Source: a virus | DNA length: 40,421 nt | Direction: 5' to 3' (one strand) | Virus record (IMG/VR): IMGVR_UViG_3300006846_000035 | Location: 1 to 40,421 of that record | Shown: piece by piece, positions 14,333-22,019 of the stretch | How positions within the stretch are numbered: the first letter of the stretch is position 1 | How the letters are laid out: each line of letters begins with the position of its first letter | Program-made: the position numbers and the translations under genes | The notes under the pieces: generated by a model | The model's input: only the letters and a program-made list of their open reading frames with translations | Database searches by the model: none | Told to the model about the DNA's origin: nothing

Positions 14333-15229
14333 TTATTGCCTCCGGGTGACGGAAATGCCAGGAGCGATCACGCGCGGCTCGACCTTCGGCGCCGGAGCGG
14401 GGGCCGGGGAAGCAGGGTTATTACCCTTCCCTGTGCCTTGACCCTTCGCGTCCGGCGCCGGTGGCGGAGCCGGGGAGAGGATGGCGGAACCGGTGACTTC
14501 TTTGTACGCCTGCTCGACCAAATCCAACGGATCGGTTTCGTCGGCGAAGAGACCCGTGCCGAAGAGGCCGCCCGATTGCTCGCTCGCTTTGTCCTGTTTG
14601 GCCTTGAGGACCGCGCGGAACGCGATCTGCTGTTGCGGGGTCAGCTTCGTGACGTTCTGTTGTGCCTGAGCGAGCCGCTTCTCACGCGCTTCCTGAATCG
14701 CGGTGCGACGCAATTGATTGTCGAGTTGCGCGTTCTGAAGGCGCATGTTGGCTTCGGTCGCCCGCGCCATTCGAGCCTCGCGTTCTTCGGCAAGGGCGCG
14801 CGCCTTGTCCGCATCTTCGAGCCGCGCCTTCGCCGCGAGCTGCGCCGCCGTCCCCTTGAACTTCGATCCGCCCTCGCCTGTCTCGAAGAGCGCCCCCAAC
14901 CCACGGCGGTTGGCGAACTCCAACAACTTGGGATCGGCGACCGGGGCGCCGGGTTCGAGCATGCCGATCGCGGACATGTACTGCGCGATCTCCCGATCGT
15001 CGGCAACCTCCGCATTGCGCCGCGCCGTCTCGGCTTGCTGTGCCTCGCGCAACCGCGTGTTCTCGCCGAGGACATTGCGCTGATGTTCTTCTTGCGTGCG
15101 GGTCGCCCGCTGATTCTCCGCTTCAACGAGGGAGCGAAACATCTGATCTTGAGCGAGCTTCCGCCTCGCCAACGCTCCTTCGAGCGTCCGATCCTGATCC
15201 ATCAACGCGGTGGTCCACGAAATGGGCAT
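14333..15229 (-). CDS. Coiled-coil probable internal virion protein
   Basis: 298 residues, ATG at 15229, stop one base before the next start. Long charged helices dominate (ENQRATRTQEEHQRNVLGEN, EREARMARATEANMRLQNAQ), with a globular island around residues 90-120 (LLEFANRRGLGALFE) and a Pro/Ala-rich tail (PAPPPAPDAKG onward). Rod-like Ala/Gln/Arg-rich proteins of this kind are common among podoviral ejection or core proteins. No sequence family is recognised. Assignment rests on composition and on its place in the five-gene set. Confidence 0.55.
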   Translation of the reverse strand: MPISWTTALMDQDRTLEGALARRKLAQDQMFRSLVEAENQRATRTQEEHQRNVLGENTRLREAQQAETARRNAEVADDREIAQYMSAIGMLEPGAPVADPKLLEFANRRGLGALFETGEGGSKFKGTAAQLAAKARLEDADKARALAEEREARMARATEANMRLQNAQLDNQLRRTAIQEAREKRLAQAQQNVTKLTPQQQIAFRAVLKAKQDKASEQSGGLFGTGLFADETDPLDLVEQAYKEVTGSAILSPAPPPAPDAKGQGTGKGNNPASPAPAPAPKVEPRVIAPGISVTRRQ

Positions 15230-15230
15230 C

Positions 15231-15959
15231 TTAGAACCTCACGCTGTCCCAAATACCTTGGTTCGTACGAGGGGCCTGTGAAGCGGCCGGAGCAGAGGGC
15301 GCGGAAGCATTGGTCCGCAAACCCTCCATGATCGATTGGAGGAGACTGTTATTCTCCTGCTCGTTCCGGCTATCCTGCGCGGTCTTGATCCCCTTACCGG
15401 CGGTACCAATCCCACCCATGAGGTTTTCGAAGAATCCCGCGTTCTTGTACTGCGGCGCCGCGACTCGCTCGATGCCGGGAAGGGGCGTGAATGAGGTACC
15501 GTCACGCATGCTGCCCATCGACTTGTCGAACATCAGCGCCGCGGCGGCGCGCCCTTCAGGGCCGAGGGCAGAGGGACGCGAGCCGCCTGCGAACGAGATA
15601 TTTGGAATGCCCGCGGGCCGGTTGACCGCGACGTCTTGCACGTTCTTGCCGAAGGCGGCTTGGAGCGCGGAACGGTAGTTGTTCCGCATCTCGTCGGCGC
15701 CGAACTGCTTTTGCCGCAATTCGAGCGCGGCGCGGTTCTGCAACGCGTTCTCGACGTCGGCCGCCTGCCGCGCCTTGAATTCCGCTTCGGACGCCGCCGC
15801 AACGTTCTTCTGCTGCCGCCCTTTCTCCGCACCTTGGGCGAGGGAACTCGTGACACCCGAGATGGCATCAACCGCCGGGATGAAAGCCGCCGTCGCGCCG
15901 CCCGTAAAGGGTGCGGCAGCGGCGAGACCGACCTTCGCAAGCCCTGTCCAGAAACCCAT
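15231..15959 (-). CDS. Probable internal virion protein with hydrophobic N-terminus
   Basis: 242 residues, ATG at 15959. The N-terminus is Gly/Ala-rich and hydrophobic (GLAKVGLAAAAPFTGGATAA), suited to membrane insertion, then a helical Gln/Ala/Arg region. Residues 96-104 (RSALQAAFG) carry the short motif shared with three neighbouring proteins. The end is polar and Ser/Ala/Pro-rich. Proteins with this arrangement are typical small ejection proteins. No enzymatic signature is seen. Gene spacing (1 base to the next, 12 bases from the previous) supports one transcript. Confidence 0.55.
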   Translation of the reverse strand: MGFWTGLAKVGLAAAAPFTGGATAAFIPAVDAISGVTSSLAQGAEKGRQQKNVAAASEAEFKARQAADVENALQNRAALELRQKQFGADEMRNNYRSALQAAFGKNVQDVAVNRPAGIPNISFAGGSRPSALGPEGRAAAALMFDKSMGSMRDGTSFTPLPGIERVAAPQYKNAGFFENLMGGIGTAGKGIKTAQDSRNEQENNSLLQSIMEGLRTNASAPSAPAASQAPRTNQGIWDSVRF

Positions 15960-15971
15960 TGTCGTATCCTC

Positions 15972-16577
15972 TTATTGGCCGAACGCGGATCGCAGTGCGG
16001 CATTCGGTCCGCCCTGTGACGCGAGCTGCGCCATCAATTGATCGAAGAACCCACCACCCCCGAGGAGGGCAGGATCCACGCCGCTGCCGCCAAGCATCGG
16101 TGAAGGGCCAGGAGCACCGCCGCCTCCGAAGCTCCATCCGCCGCCATCCGATTGGCTTTCGTGTCCGCGATGCAGCCATCCGAAGTCGCCGGTCACGCCT
16201 TTCCCGTCGCCGAGAAAGGCGGCATCGTTCGCTTCGTTCAACCACGTGTCGTACACGTTGCCGTCCGGTGCCTTCACACGCCCGCGGCGTTGGCCCGGCG
16301 TGTTGGTTTGGAATTGAAAGCCTTGTCCGCTAAGGCTCTCCTGCAATGCCTTGTACCGTTCCTGCGGCGTCCCCGCTGTTTCCCTGGCGGCCTTCATGAA
16401 GACCGATTGGTAATCAGGTGCGCCGCCACCTGTACCGCCTCCTCCTCCTGCCTGCTCTGCGGGGTTGCCGATCTGCGGCTTGTAATCCTGCCTGGGTTGA
16501 TACGGTCCCAAGTCACCCGGCACAAACGCCTGCCGCAACGCCTCGTTTTGGTATTCGTCGTTCGGAACGGTCGTCAT
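15972..16577 (-). CDS. Gly-rich probable virion protein with terminal ALRxAF motifs
   Basis: 201 residues, ATG at 16577. Residues 11-18 read NEALRQAF and the last ten residues read NAALRSAFGQ, so the same short motif brackets the protein. Between them lie glycine-rich linkers (AGGGGGTGGGAP, SFGGGGAPGPSP) and a small ordered part (RYKALQESLSGQGFQF, VYDTWLNEANDAAFLG). There is no recognised family. Flexible linkers between end motifs suggest an extended scaffold or cargo-type virion protein that docks on a common partner. Confidence 0.55.
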   Translation of the reverse strand: MTTVPNDEYQNEALRQAFVPGDLGPYQPRQDYKPQIGNPAEQAGGGGGTGGGAPDYQSVFMKAARETAGTPQERYKALQESLSGQGFQFQTNTPGQRRGRVKAPDGNVYDTWLNEANDAAFLGDGKGVTGDFGWLHRGHESQSDGGGWSFGGGGAPGPSPMLGGSGVDPALLGGGGFFDQLMAQLASQGGPNAALRSAFGQ

Positions 16578-16585
16578 ACGTCACC

Positions 16586-17518
16586 TTAGCCGCCAAACGC
16601 GGCGCGCAACGCTTCGTTGTTCAACTGTGCTTCGGTCGACCCGATCCGGAAGCCGAGATCCTGACCGAATTGCTTGTCGGCGAAGAGAATACGCATCGCA
16701 TCGAGATCGAGACCGCGCATGCCGAGGCGTTCGCGAATGTCGAGATCGCGTGAGCCGAGGCCGGTGGAAGCCGTGGTGGATTCCCGGCGGACGGCGGCTT
16801 CGAGCTGCGCGAGTTGGAGTTGCAGCGCCCGCGCCTTCTCGGAATTCCCTTCCGCGAGGGCAGCAGAGATCGCTTGCATCGTGCGCTCGCGGCGCGCCAT
16901 GAGTTCGCGCGACGCCATTTGGGATTCGAGCAACCCGCCTTGCTGCCCCGCACGCTCCGTGATCACGCGACGTTCGACGTCGGACAGATCGGCGCCGCGC
17001 GCACCCGCCGCTTCGGCCGCTTCATCGATGGCGGTACGCCGGTTCCGTTCGATATTCGCCAACCCCGGATCCACCATCGAGCGGAAGGAGGGATCGTTGC
17101 GATCGATCGTGTCCGATTGGCTGATGTATTCCGCGAGCTTCGACGTCGCGAGACTCTGTGGTGTCGGGGCGCCCGGCACGCCCGGCGGCTGCGGGGTCTG
17201 TGGCGACACGCCGCCTTGCTGTTGCGCGAGCGGGTGATTCTTGTCGACCCACTGTGAGCCAGTCCACACCCCTCCACCCATCGCGGCGAACGGATCGGGG
17301 CCGCTCGGCGCGTTGCCAGGAGGTTGGGGGGTTTGGGGTTGGGGGGTTTGGGGCTGCGCGGTCGACGTGCCCGGCGGCTGTGGCGTGGACGGCATCACGC
17401 CAGTTGGCATGTTCGATTGATCGAACGCCTGCTGAAGCGGGGAGCCGTACGGCTGCTGTTGCTGCTGTTCCGGCTTCTGCGGCGCGTACGGATCGTTCGT
17501 TGTGATGGACGTTGCCAT
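16586..17518 (-). CDS. Pro/Gln-rich probable virion protein with ALRxAF motifs
   Basis: Start taken at the ATG 17518 (310 residues). The N-terminal 30 residues are Gln/Pro-rich and include SPLQQAFD (26-33). A repetitive TPQPQTPQPP linker follows. From about residue 130 a helical part begins (IERNRRTAIDEAAEAAGARG, ARALQLQLAQLEAAVRRE), and the protein ends NNEALRAAFGG. The end motif matches those in the two genes downstream. Composition fits an internal virion or ejection protein. The ribosome-binding GGGAG sits inside a small hairpin (17521-17536), which could limit translation. Confidence 0.55.
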   Translation of the reverse strand: MATSITTNDPYAPQKPEQQQQQPYGSPLQQAFDQSNMPTGVMPSTPQPPGTSTAQPQTPQPQTPQPPGNAPSGPDPFAAMGGGVWTGSQWVDKNHPLAQQQGGVSPQTPQPPGVPGAPTPQSLATSKLAEYISQSDTIDRNDPSFRSMVDPGLANIERNRRTAIDEAAEAAGARGADLSDVERRVITERAGQQGGLLESQMASRELMARRERTMQAISAALAEGNSEKARALQLQLAQLEAAVRRESTTASTGLGSRDLDIRERLGMRGLDLDAMRILFADKQFGQDLGFRIGSTEAQLNNEALRAAFGG

Positions 17519-17520
17519 GA

Positions 17521-17536
17521 GCGGGTAGACTCCCGC
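17521..17536 (-). promoter_or_regulatory. Hairpin over the ribosome-binding site of the 17518 gene
   Basis: GCGGG (17521-17525) and CCCGC (17532-17536) pair around a six-base loop. On the minus strand the GGGAG ribosome-binding motif partly lies in this stem, just before the ATG at 17518. It may tune translation. No T-run follows, so a terminator role is unlikely. Confidence 0.3.
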
Positions 17537-17564
17537 CCGACGGTACGCCCCTACCAAGACTAGT

Positions 17565-19217
17565 TTACTGCAAGGGATCGAAGAGAATGAAGGAACACGC
17601 GTCGTTCAGCCGGTGATCTTTCGTGCCGCGCCGATCTTCGCCGAAGACTTTGCAACAGCGCGCGGCGAACTCATCCGGAGCGTAGGAGTAAACGAGGAGG
17701 CGGTACCCGACAAGGAGAGGGATCAGGGTTGGTTGCTCTTCGAGACGTTCGAGCGCGATGAGAGTCAGATCCGCCGGTCGGCCGCCGGTACCGATGATGT
17801 GCGTGTACCGACTCAGGAACACATCGATGCGGCTGATCGTGATGTGATCGATCCCGGCGACCATTGCCCTCGCGCGGGCCTCGTCGTACTCGACGCCGTA
17901 CCGCCGCTTCGCTCCGATCTTCGCGAGGAGGGTACCGTCGCCGCATCCTAGGTCGAGGACCGTGTTGAGGGTGACGGTAGAAGGAAGGGCGTGGATGAAG
18001 TCGACGAGAACAGTATGCGCCGCGTTCATCACCTCGCGTGATTGGAAACCATTGAGCTTCGGATCGCCGAGGTGATAGCCGTACGGTTTGCGCGGGATCG
18101 CGAGATCAGACGGCTTCATCTTGCGGTCTTCAAGGAATTTGACTTGCTCGGGTGTGAGCGTCGAGAGTTCGTCGTACTGCGCCGTGTACGGCGTCGTTAC
18201 GCGTCCCGATCCCTTCGAATCGAACGTAAAGCCCTTACCCTTCCACGGCACACGCGGAAACTCCACTTTCTTCGCTTCAAAGAACTCTTTCTGTTTCTCA
18301 GTCGGTTTGTAGAACGTCATCTCCACCGCGTCATCGAACGATCGGAGTGGGAACTTCGTCCCGGTCGCTCCCTCTTTCGGATACCCGGTGCCGAGGTACA
18401 TGATCGTCAGCTTGTGCGCGGTGGCATCGGTCGCAAAGTTGGCGCGAAGGATGGGCGTACGGATTTCCCCAATACCGTGCAGAGCCGTCCATTCGACCGG
18501 CCACGACAGGATTTCCTGCATCCACTCGCGCTCGCGATCGGGGAAGAGGGCGAGAAGCGCCGACGCGATTTCCTTGCTCCGCGAGCAGCGCGGCGTGCAG
18601 GGAAGGTGGAAGACCGGGCGGAGACCGAGGTAGCGCCACAGCATATTGACGATGGTCCCGGCTTTGTCGTGGAGCATCGCTGTGCTGTTGCCTTGCGCGT
18701 CTGTTTGGACAGGATCAATGGGGATGCTGGTTGCATACCTCCACATCGGATCCATCCATCGTTCCTTCATCCACACGCGTTCGAAGAATTCCGTGCAGCA
18801 CGAGGGGTAACCGAGGAGATCGGCTTGCGCGCGATTGTCGCCCTCGTCGTATGCCTTCTTGAACGCCCATGCATCTTTCCCATCGGCCGCGACGGCACAT
18901 CGCGTCGCTTGCGCCTGTCCCGCGCGAAGCGGAACGGACGCCGACGTGTAACCGTCACTGAGCGGGACTCGCGCGATGTGGAGTTCGCACAGTTGATTCC
19001 GCGTGACGCGGGTGTCGGGGTAAGTGACGAGGGCGATGCGACGGATGCCGCGCCGCACCGATTCGACTTCCACGCCATCCCCCTGCCACGCCTGACTGAT
19101 CGCCTGAATCCTCCCCTCCCACACTTCACGAGCGCGCGGGCTGACCCAGGTGACGCGCGGCGCCCATTCAGGAAGACGGAAAGGGAGGCGCGCGAGTTGA
19201 ATGGTGTCTATCGGCAT
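17565..19217 (-). CDS. Two-domain protein: DUF483-like Cys region + SAM methyltransferase
   Basis: 550 residues, ATG at 19217. Residues about 100-300 contain LLGYPSCCTEFF (134-145) and LPCTPRCSRS (205-214), a cysteine pattern I associate with the DUF483 family. The C-terminal part has a class I SAM-methyltransferase core: VLDLGCGDGTLL (420-431) and YGVEYDEARA (440-449), followed by the later strands. I infer a modifying enzyme that may bind a metal through the Cys cluster and methylate an unknown target. It lies in the late operon four genes beyond the radical SAM enzyme, not in the DNA-metabolism block, so a protein target is possible. No DNA-methylase motif IV is seen. Confidence 0.6.
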   Translation of the reverse strand: MPIDTIQLARLPFRLPEWAPRVTWVSPRAREVWEGRIQAISQAWQGDGVEVESVRRGIRRIALVTYPDTRVTRNQLCELHIARVPLSDGYTSASVPLRAGQAQATRCAVAADGKDAWAFKKAYDEGDNRAQADLLGYPSCCTEFFERVWMKERWMDPMWRYATSIPIDPVQTDAQGNSTAMLHDKAGTIVNMLWRYLGLRPVFHLPCTPRCSRSKEIASALLALFPDREREWMQEILSWPVEWTALHGIGEIRTPILRANFATDATAHKLTIMYLGTGYPKEGATGTKFPLRSFDDAVEMTFYKPTEKQKEFFEAKKVEFPRVPWKGKGFTFDSKGSGRVTTPYTAQYDELSTLTPEQVKFLEDRKMKPSDLAIPRKPYGYHLGDPKLNGFQSREVMNAAHTVLVDFIHALPSTVTLNTVLDLGCGDGTLLAKIGAKRRYGVEYDEARARAMVAGIDHITISRIDVFLSRYTHIIGTGGRPADLTLIALERLEEQPTLIPLLVGYRLLVYSYAPDEFAARCCKVFGEDRRGTKDHRLNDACSFILFDPLQ

Positions 19218-19234
19218 CGTCGCCTCCCTCTCCC

Positions 19235-20371
19235 TTACTGCTGTTTCACGAAGAACACGTCGTAGATGTTGAGGAACCGCGCCCGGTGCGCCATCGGGTT
19301 CTTGAACGGATCCACGCGACCGCTCGGATCCCGTCGTTCCGCAAATCCCTTGAACGCGAATTGGTTGCCGTAACGATCCCGGTAGTTATCCGGCTCGTAC
19401 CCGAGGGCGATCGAGACGTAGTACTTGCTGAATGGCTCGATCTCGGACGTCTGTCCAACGCCGTCGTGATTGCTGTCGACCCACAGCAACAATTCCTTGA
19501 AGAACGTGTCCCCTTCCTCGATGTACGCGGCTTTGTTTTCCAGCCCTGAGAGCTTGGCGAGCGCATGGAAGCCGTTGTACACGCCAGGAATCGTGTAATT
19601 CCCCAACAGTTCGCGGCCGTTGTCGGGGAGGCCGTTCTTGTTGCGATCGATGAAGAGGAATCCCACCGGCACGCCACGCTGCGTCCATCCGATCCGATCC
19701 AGGTCACCGTCGCCATCGATGTCGAACAGCACGCCATCCTTCGCGGAGGTGAGGCGGAAGATTTCCTCGCGATTGCCCTGCACGCCAATCGGCACAAGGA
19801 TCGGAGAGTCGCACGTGATGTACTCGCCGGTGTAGGGATCGAAGTACCCGCCCAACCCCATACTGAAGGCTTCCGAACAGCTATCGATCGGCTCCTCAGC
19901 GTAGATGCACGGCGGACCGTTGACGTATGTGCTCCCCGCTAAGCTGTCCAAGCGTTCTCCGTCTGCCTTCAACTCCGAACCGATGTAGCGGGCATGCCAT
20001 GACCCGCATTTCTCCGGCAAGGCCATTCCTGCTTTTGTGTACATGATGGCCCCATCGGCACAGTAAAACTCGACCTTCGTGCCCTTGTGGAAGCAGGGGC
20101 CGTCGGCAAGGTCATACCATGTTCGGATACCGATGTTCGGGGCATCGAAGCAGTACGGCGCGGGGATGCCGCCATCCCTGCGGTCGTAGTAGAACACCAC
20201 GTAGGGCATGGTCTGCGCCGGGTTGGAGATACGATAGAACCCGTTTTCGTCGGTGTCAACACCGTGGACGCGATAACACGTTGACTGCGCCTCAGCCGTC
20301 GTTTCGGCGAGGGCCAGCGTCCCACACATCAATGCGAGGATACAGAGCACTTTCATAGTCATCTTCTTCAT
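19235..20371 (-). CDS. Secreted protein with EF-hand-like calcium loops
   Basis: 378 residues, ATG at 20371 with AGGAG nine bases before it. Residues 1-29 form a Sec signal peptide (MKKMTMKVLCILALMCGTLA and on, cleavage near ALA or AEA). The N-terminal half has many cysteines likely forming disulfides. The C-terminal half has three calcium-loop-like segments: DIDGDGDLD (217-225), DRNKNGLPDNGRE (242-254) and DSNHDGVGQTSE (299-310). This style is typical of secreted bacterial proteins, so the gene looks like a host-derived moron within a virion operon. It may alter the host surface. A minor tail protein is less likely given the signal peptide. Confidence 0.65.
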   Translation of the reverse strand: MKKMTMKVLCILALMCGTLALAETTAEAQSTCYRVHGVDTDENGFYRISNPAQTMPYVVFYYDRRDGGIPAPYCFDAPNIGIRTWYDLADGPCFHKGTKVEFYCADGAIMYTKAGMALPEKCGSWHARYIGSELKADGERLDSLAGSTYVNGPPCIYAEEPIDSCSEAFSMGLGGYFDPYTGEYITCDSPILVPIGVQGNREEIFRLTSAKDGVLFDIDGDGDLDRIGWTQRGVPVGFLFIDRNKNGLPDNGRELLGNYTIPGVYNGFHALAKLSGLENKAAYIEEGDTFFKELLLWVDSNHDGVGQTSEIEPFSKYYVSIALGYEPDNYRDRYGNQFAFKGFAERRDPSGRVDPFKNPMAHRARFLNIYDVFFVKQQ

Positions 20372-20418
20372 CTCGAATTCTCCTGATTACCGATTGTTTC
20401 CCTGGGGATCACGCGTGG

Positions 20419-21228
20419 TCAGTTCTTTCTCGTGAGAGCCTGCTTGGCACGCTGGCACGTCTCGTCGTGGTCGTCTCTAAATCCGCTGTTGAACGCACAC
20501 CAGCACTGCTCGTCGTAATCCTCACGATAGAGATTTGGCGGCGCGCAAAGCGAACATTGAGACAACAGCGCATCTTCCAACTCTTTAATGCGTTCCCCTA
20601 AACGCTCGGCCTGCTGGGCGCTGAGGGCTTCGGCGGCTTCCTTCTCCGCAATAAACTTGTCTAGGGCCGCTTGGCTTTTAGGACTCGCATCGGCAAAAAA
20701 CGCCTTGGTCCGGTTGCGTTCTTCTATTGCTTTGTCCCGCTCCTGCTCTAACTCCCGCTGTCGGCTCTCGGCGGCAGCGGCACGCTTCATAGCCTCGTCA
20801 TAGAGCGCTTGTGGAACCACCCCGCTACCAGCCTTGACTTCGCACAGGTCAGCCCAATACTCGTCTCGCTGGCTCTCGGCGGCAGCGAGGGCGGCGGCAA
20901 GTTGGTTTAGCCGCGCACCCAATCGGCACTTTCGGCATGGCTGCGGACCTTCTACGCATACCATTCCGTCCACATCTTGCTTAAGCGATAGAACCAATTG
21001 CTCCAACACAGACGGCGAGGACGCAGGGGCGGAAACAGAAAGAGGCTGGCGGGGTTCGCTACGTCCCGCAGTTTGTTCGACAGCGCATACCGGGAGGCCA
21101 GTATCCCCCGGAGCTTCACTCGGCGTTGGACATGCTTCTGCCGCTTCCTCTGAGCCTAATGCTCCAGCCTCTTTCTCTCCCCCTGTGCTGGAGGACGGCG
21201 CGGGGGCAGGCTTCGGGTGATTGGTCAT
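20419..21228 (-). CDS. Coiled-coil hypothetical protein with Cys clusters (269 aa)
   Basis: ATG at 21228. The first 75 residues are a disordered Pro/Ser/Glu-rich segment, then CRKCRLG (C-x2-C), a long coiled coil (LAAALAAAESQRDEYWADLC, AAAESRQRELEQERDKAIEE) and a C-terminal cysteine region (LLSQCSLCAPP, EQCWCAFN, DETCQRAK) that could bind zinc. The type is common in phage accessory regions and is often annotated as hypothetical. The stretch from here to 22 kb seems less GC-rich than the structural genes, suggesting later acquisition. Confidence 0.6.
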   Translation of the reverse strand: MTNHPKPAPAPSSSTGGEKEAGALGSEEAAEACPTPSEAPGDTGLPVCAVEQTAGRSEPRQPLSVSAPASSPSVLEQLVLSLKQDVDGMVCVEGPQPCRKCRLGARLNQLAAALAAAESQRDEYWADLCEVKAGSGVVPQALYDEAMKRAAAAESRQRELEQERDKAIEERNRTKAFFADASPKSQAALDKFIAEKEAAEALSAQQAERLGERIKELEDALLSQCSLCAPPNLYREDYDEQCWCAFNSGFRDDHDETCQRAKQALTRKN

Positions 21229-21230
21229 CG

Positions 21231-21437
21231 CTATTCTTCCAACATCACCAAGCGTGATGAAAAGCCGGGAATGACCGGGTCGATTTCCTGCCCTGTCTTT
21301 GCGTCATATTCGAGCGAGGAGTCTTCCAATAGCACCTTTCCCTTTTTCACGCCATTCACGAATTGAATGGTCGCAGTTTCAACACCGCCACCGCGCAGAA
21401 TCTTCACAACCTTGTCGCCTTTTTTAAATACGCTCAT
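21231..21437 (-). CDS. Small hypothetical protein (68 aa), beta-rich
   Basis: ATG at 21437, overlapping the upstream stop (ATGA). The sequence is alternately charged and hydrophobic (SVFKKGDKVVKILRGGGVET, ATIQFVNGVKKGKVLLED), which looks like a small SH3-like or KOW-like beta barrel, and ends in an acidic LVMLEE. No family is assigned. It belongs to the accessory cluster between the radical SAM gene and the secreted protein. Confidence 0.55.
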   Translation of the reverse strand: MSVFKKGDKVVKILRGGGVETATIQFVNGVKKGKVLLEDSSLEYDAKTGQEIDPVIPGFSSRLVMLEE

Positions 21438-21625
21438 TGTCCCTCCCTCCCGTCAGCCTCTAGTTCACGCTTGACAGCCCGAGCCACCGCGCGACCAAAA
21501 ACGCGCAAGCTCCGACAATACGGGCAGGGGGTCGAGCTGCAATCGCCGCAAGACTCCTTCGCCAGTTCGCGGATGCGCTTGTTGATTCGGCAGTCGACGC
21601 AATCGGCCATCTTGTGCGGAGCCAT
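21434..21625 (-). CDS. Cys-rich zinc-finger-like miniprotein (63 aa)
   Basis: ATG at 21625, one base after the likely true end of the DUF551 gene. It holds CVDC, CGDC and CPYC pairs (MADCVDCRINK, KESCGDCSS, TPCPYCRS), enough for one or two zinc sites, followed by a basic helix (GRAVARAVKRELEAD). Such miniproteins often bind nucleic acids or regulate, but no target is visible. Confidence 0.55.
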   Translation of the reverse strand: MAPHKMADCVDCRINKRIRELAKESCGDCSSTPCPYCRSLRVFGRAVARAVKRELEADGREGQ

Positions 21626-22019
21626 CTATGTCTCCCTCCCGTCAGCGGGCGGTAGCGGCAAGGGCATCCAGTGGGTTGGTTGGTCCTGCCGTGTCGCATT
21701 TACACCCCACAGGCGTTCGCGGTCGTTCGTCCAATACGGTCTTGGCTGCTTAAGCATATCGGTCGGTTTGCCAGCGTCCACGAACAACACCGCGAGCGGG
21801 TGTTAACAACAGCACATCGGCATCTTTCGGCGCAGTCTCTATCGGTTGCCAGCCGTCTCCCTGCACCTGGGCGAGCAGCTCGCGGATGATGACCTCGCAT
21901 ACTTCGCACGCGTCACCGTCGCACGCTGGCGCGGCACCACCAACACGGTGGATAGCCACGTTCAGAGCGATGTGAACCTTTCGCGCCTGTTCTCTCGTGA
22001 TGGGCTGATCGGAGGGCAT
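21626..22019 (-). pseudogene. DUF551-like gene with a frameshift
   Basis: ATG at 22019 overlaps the radical SAM stop (TGATG). The first frame gives ACDGDACEVCEVIIRELLAQ, then the DUF551 signature GWQPIETAPKDADVLLLTPA, and stops at TAA 21750-21752. Directly after that TAA, in the +1 frame, the family's usual ending continues (KQPRPYWTNDRERLWGV, then QPTHWMPLPLPPADGRET) to a TAG at 21626-21628, which is flush with the next ATG at 21625. So the gene is split by a one-base shift at GCT-TAA-GCA. It may be a real mutation, a sequencing indel or programmed +1 shifting. DUF551 function is unknown. Confidence 0.7.
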
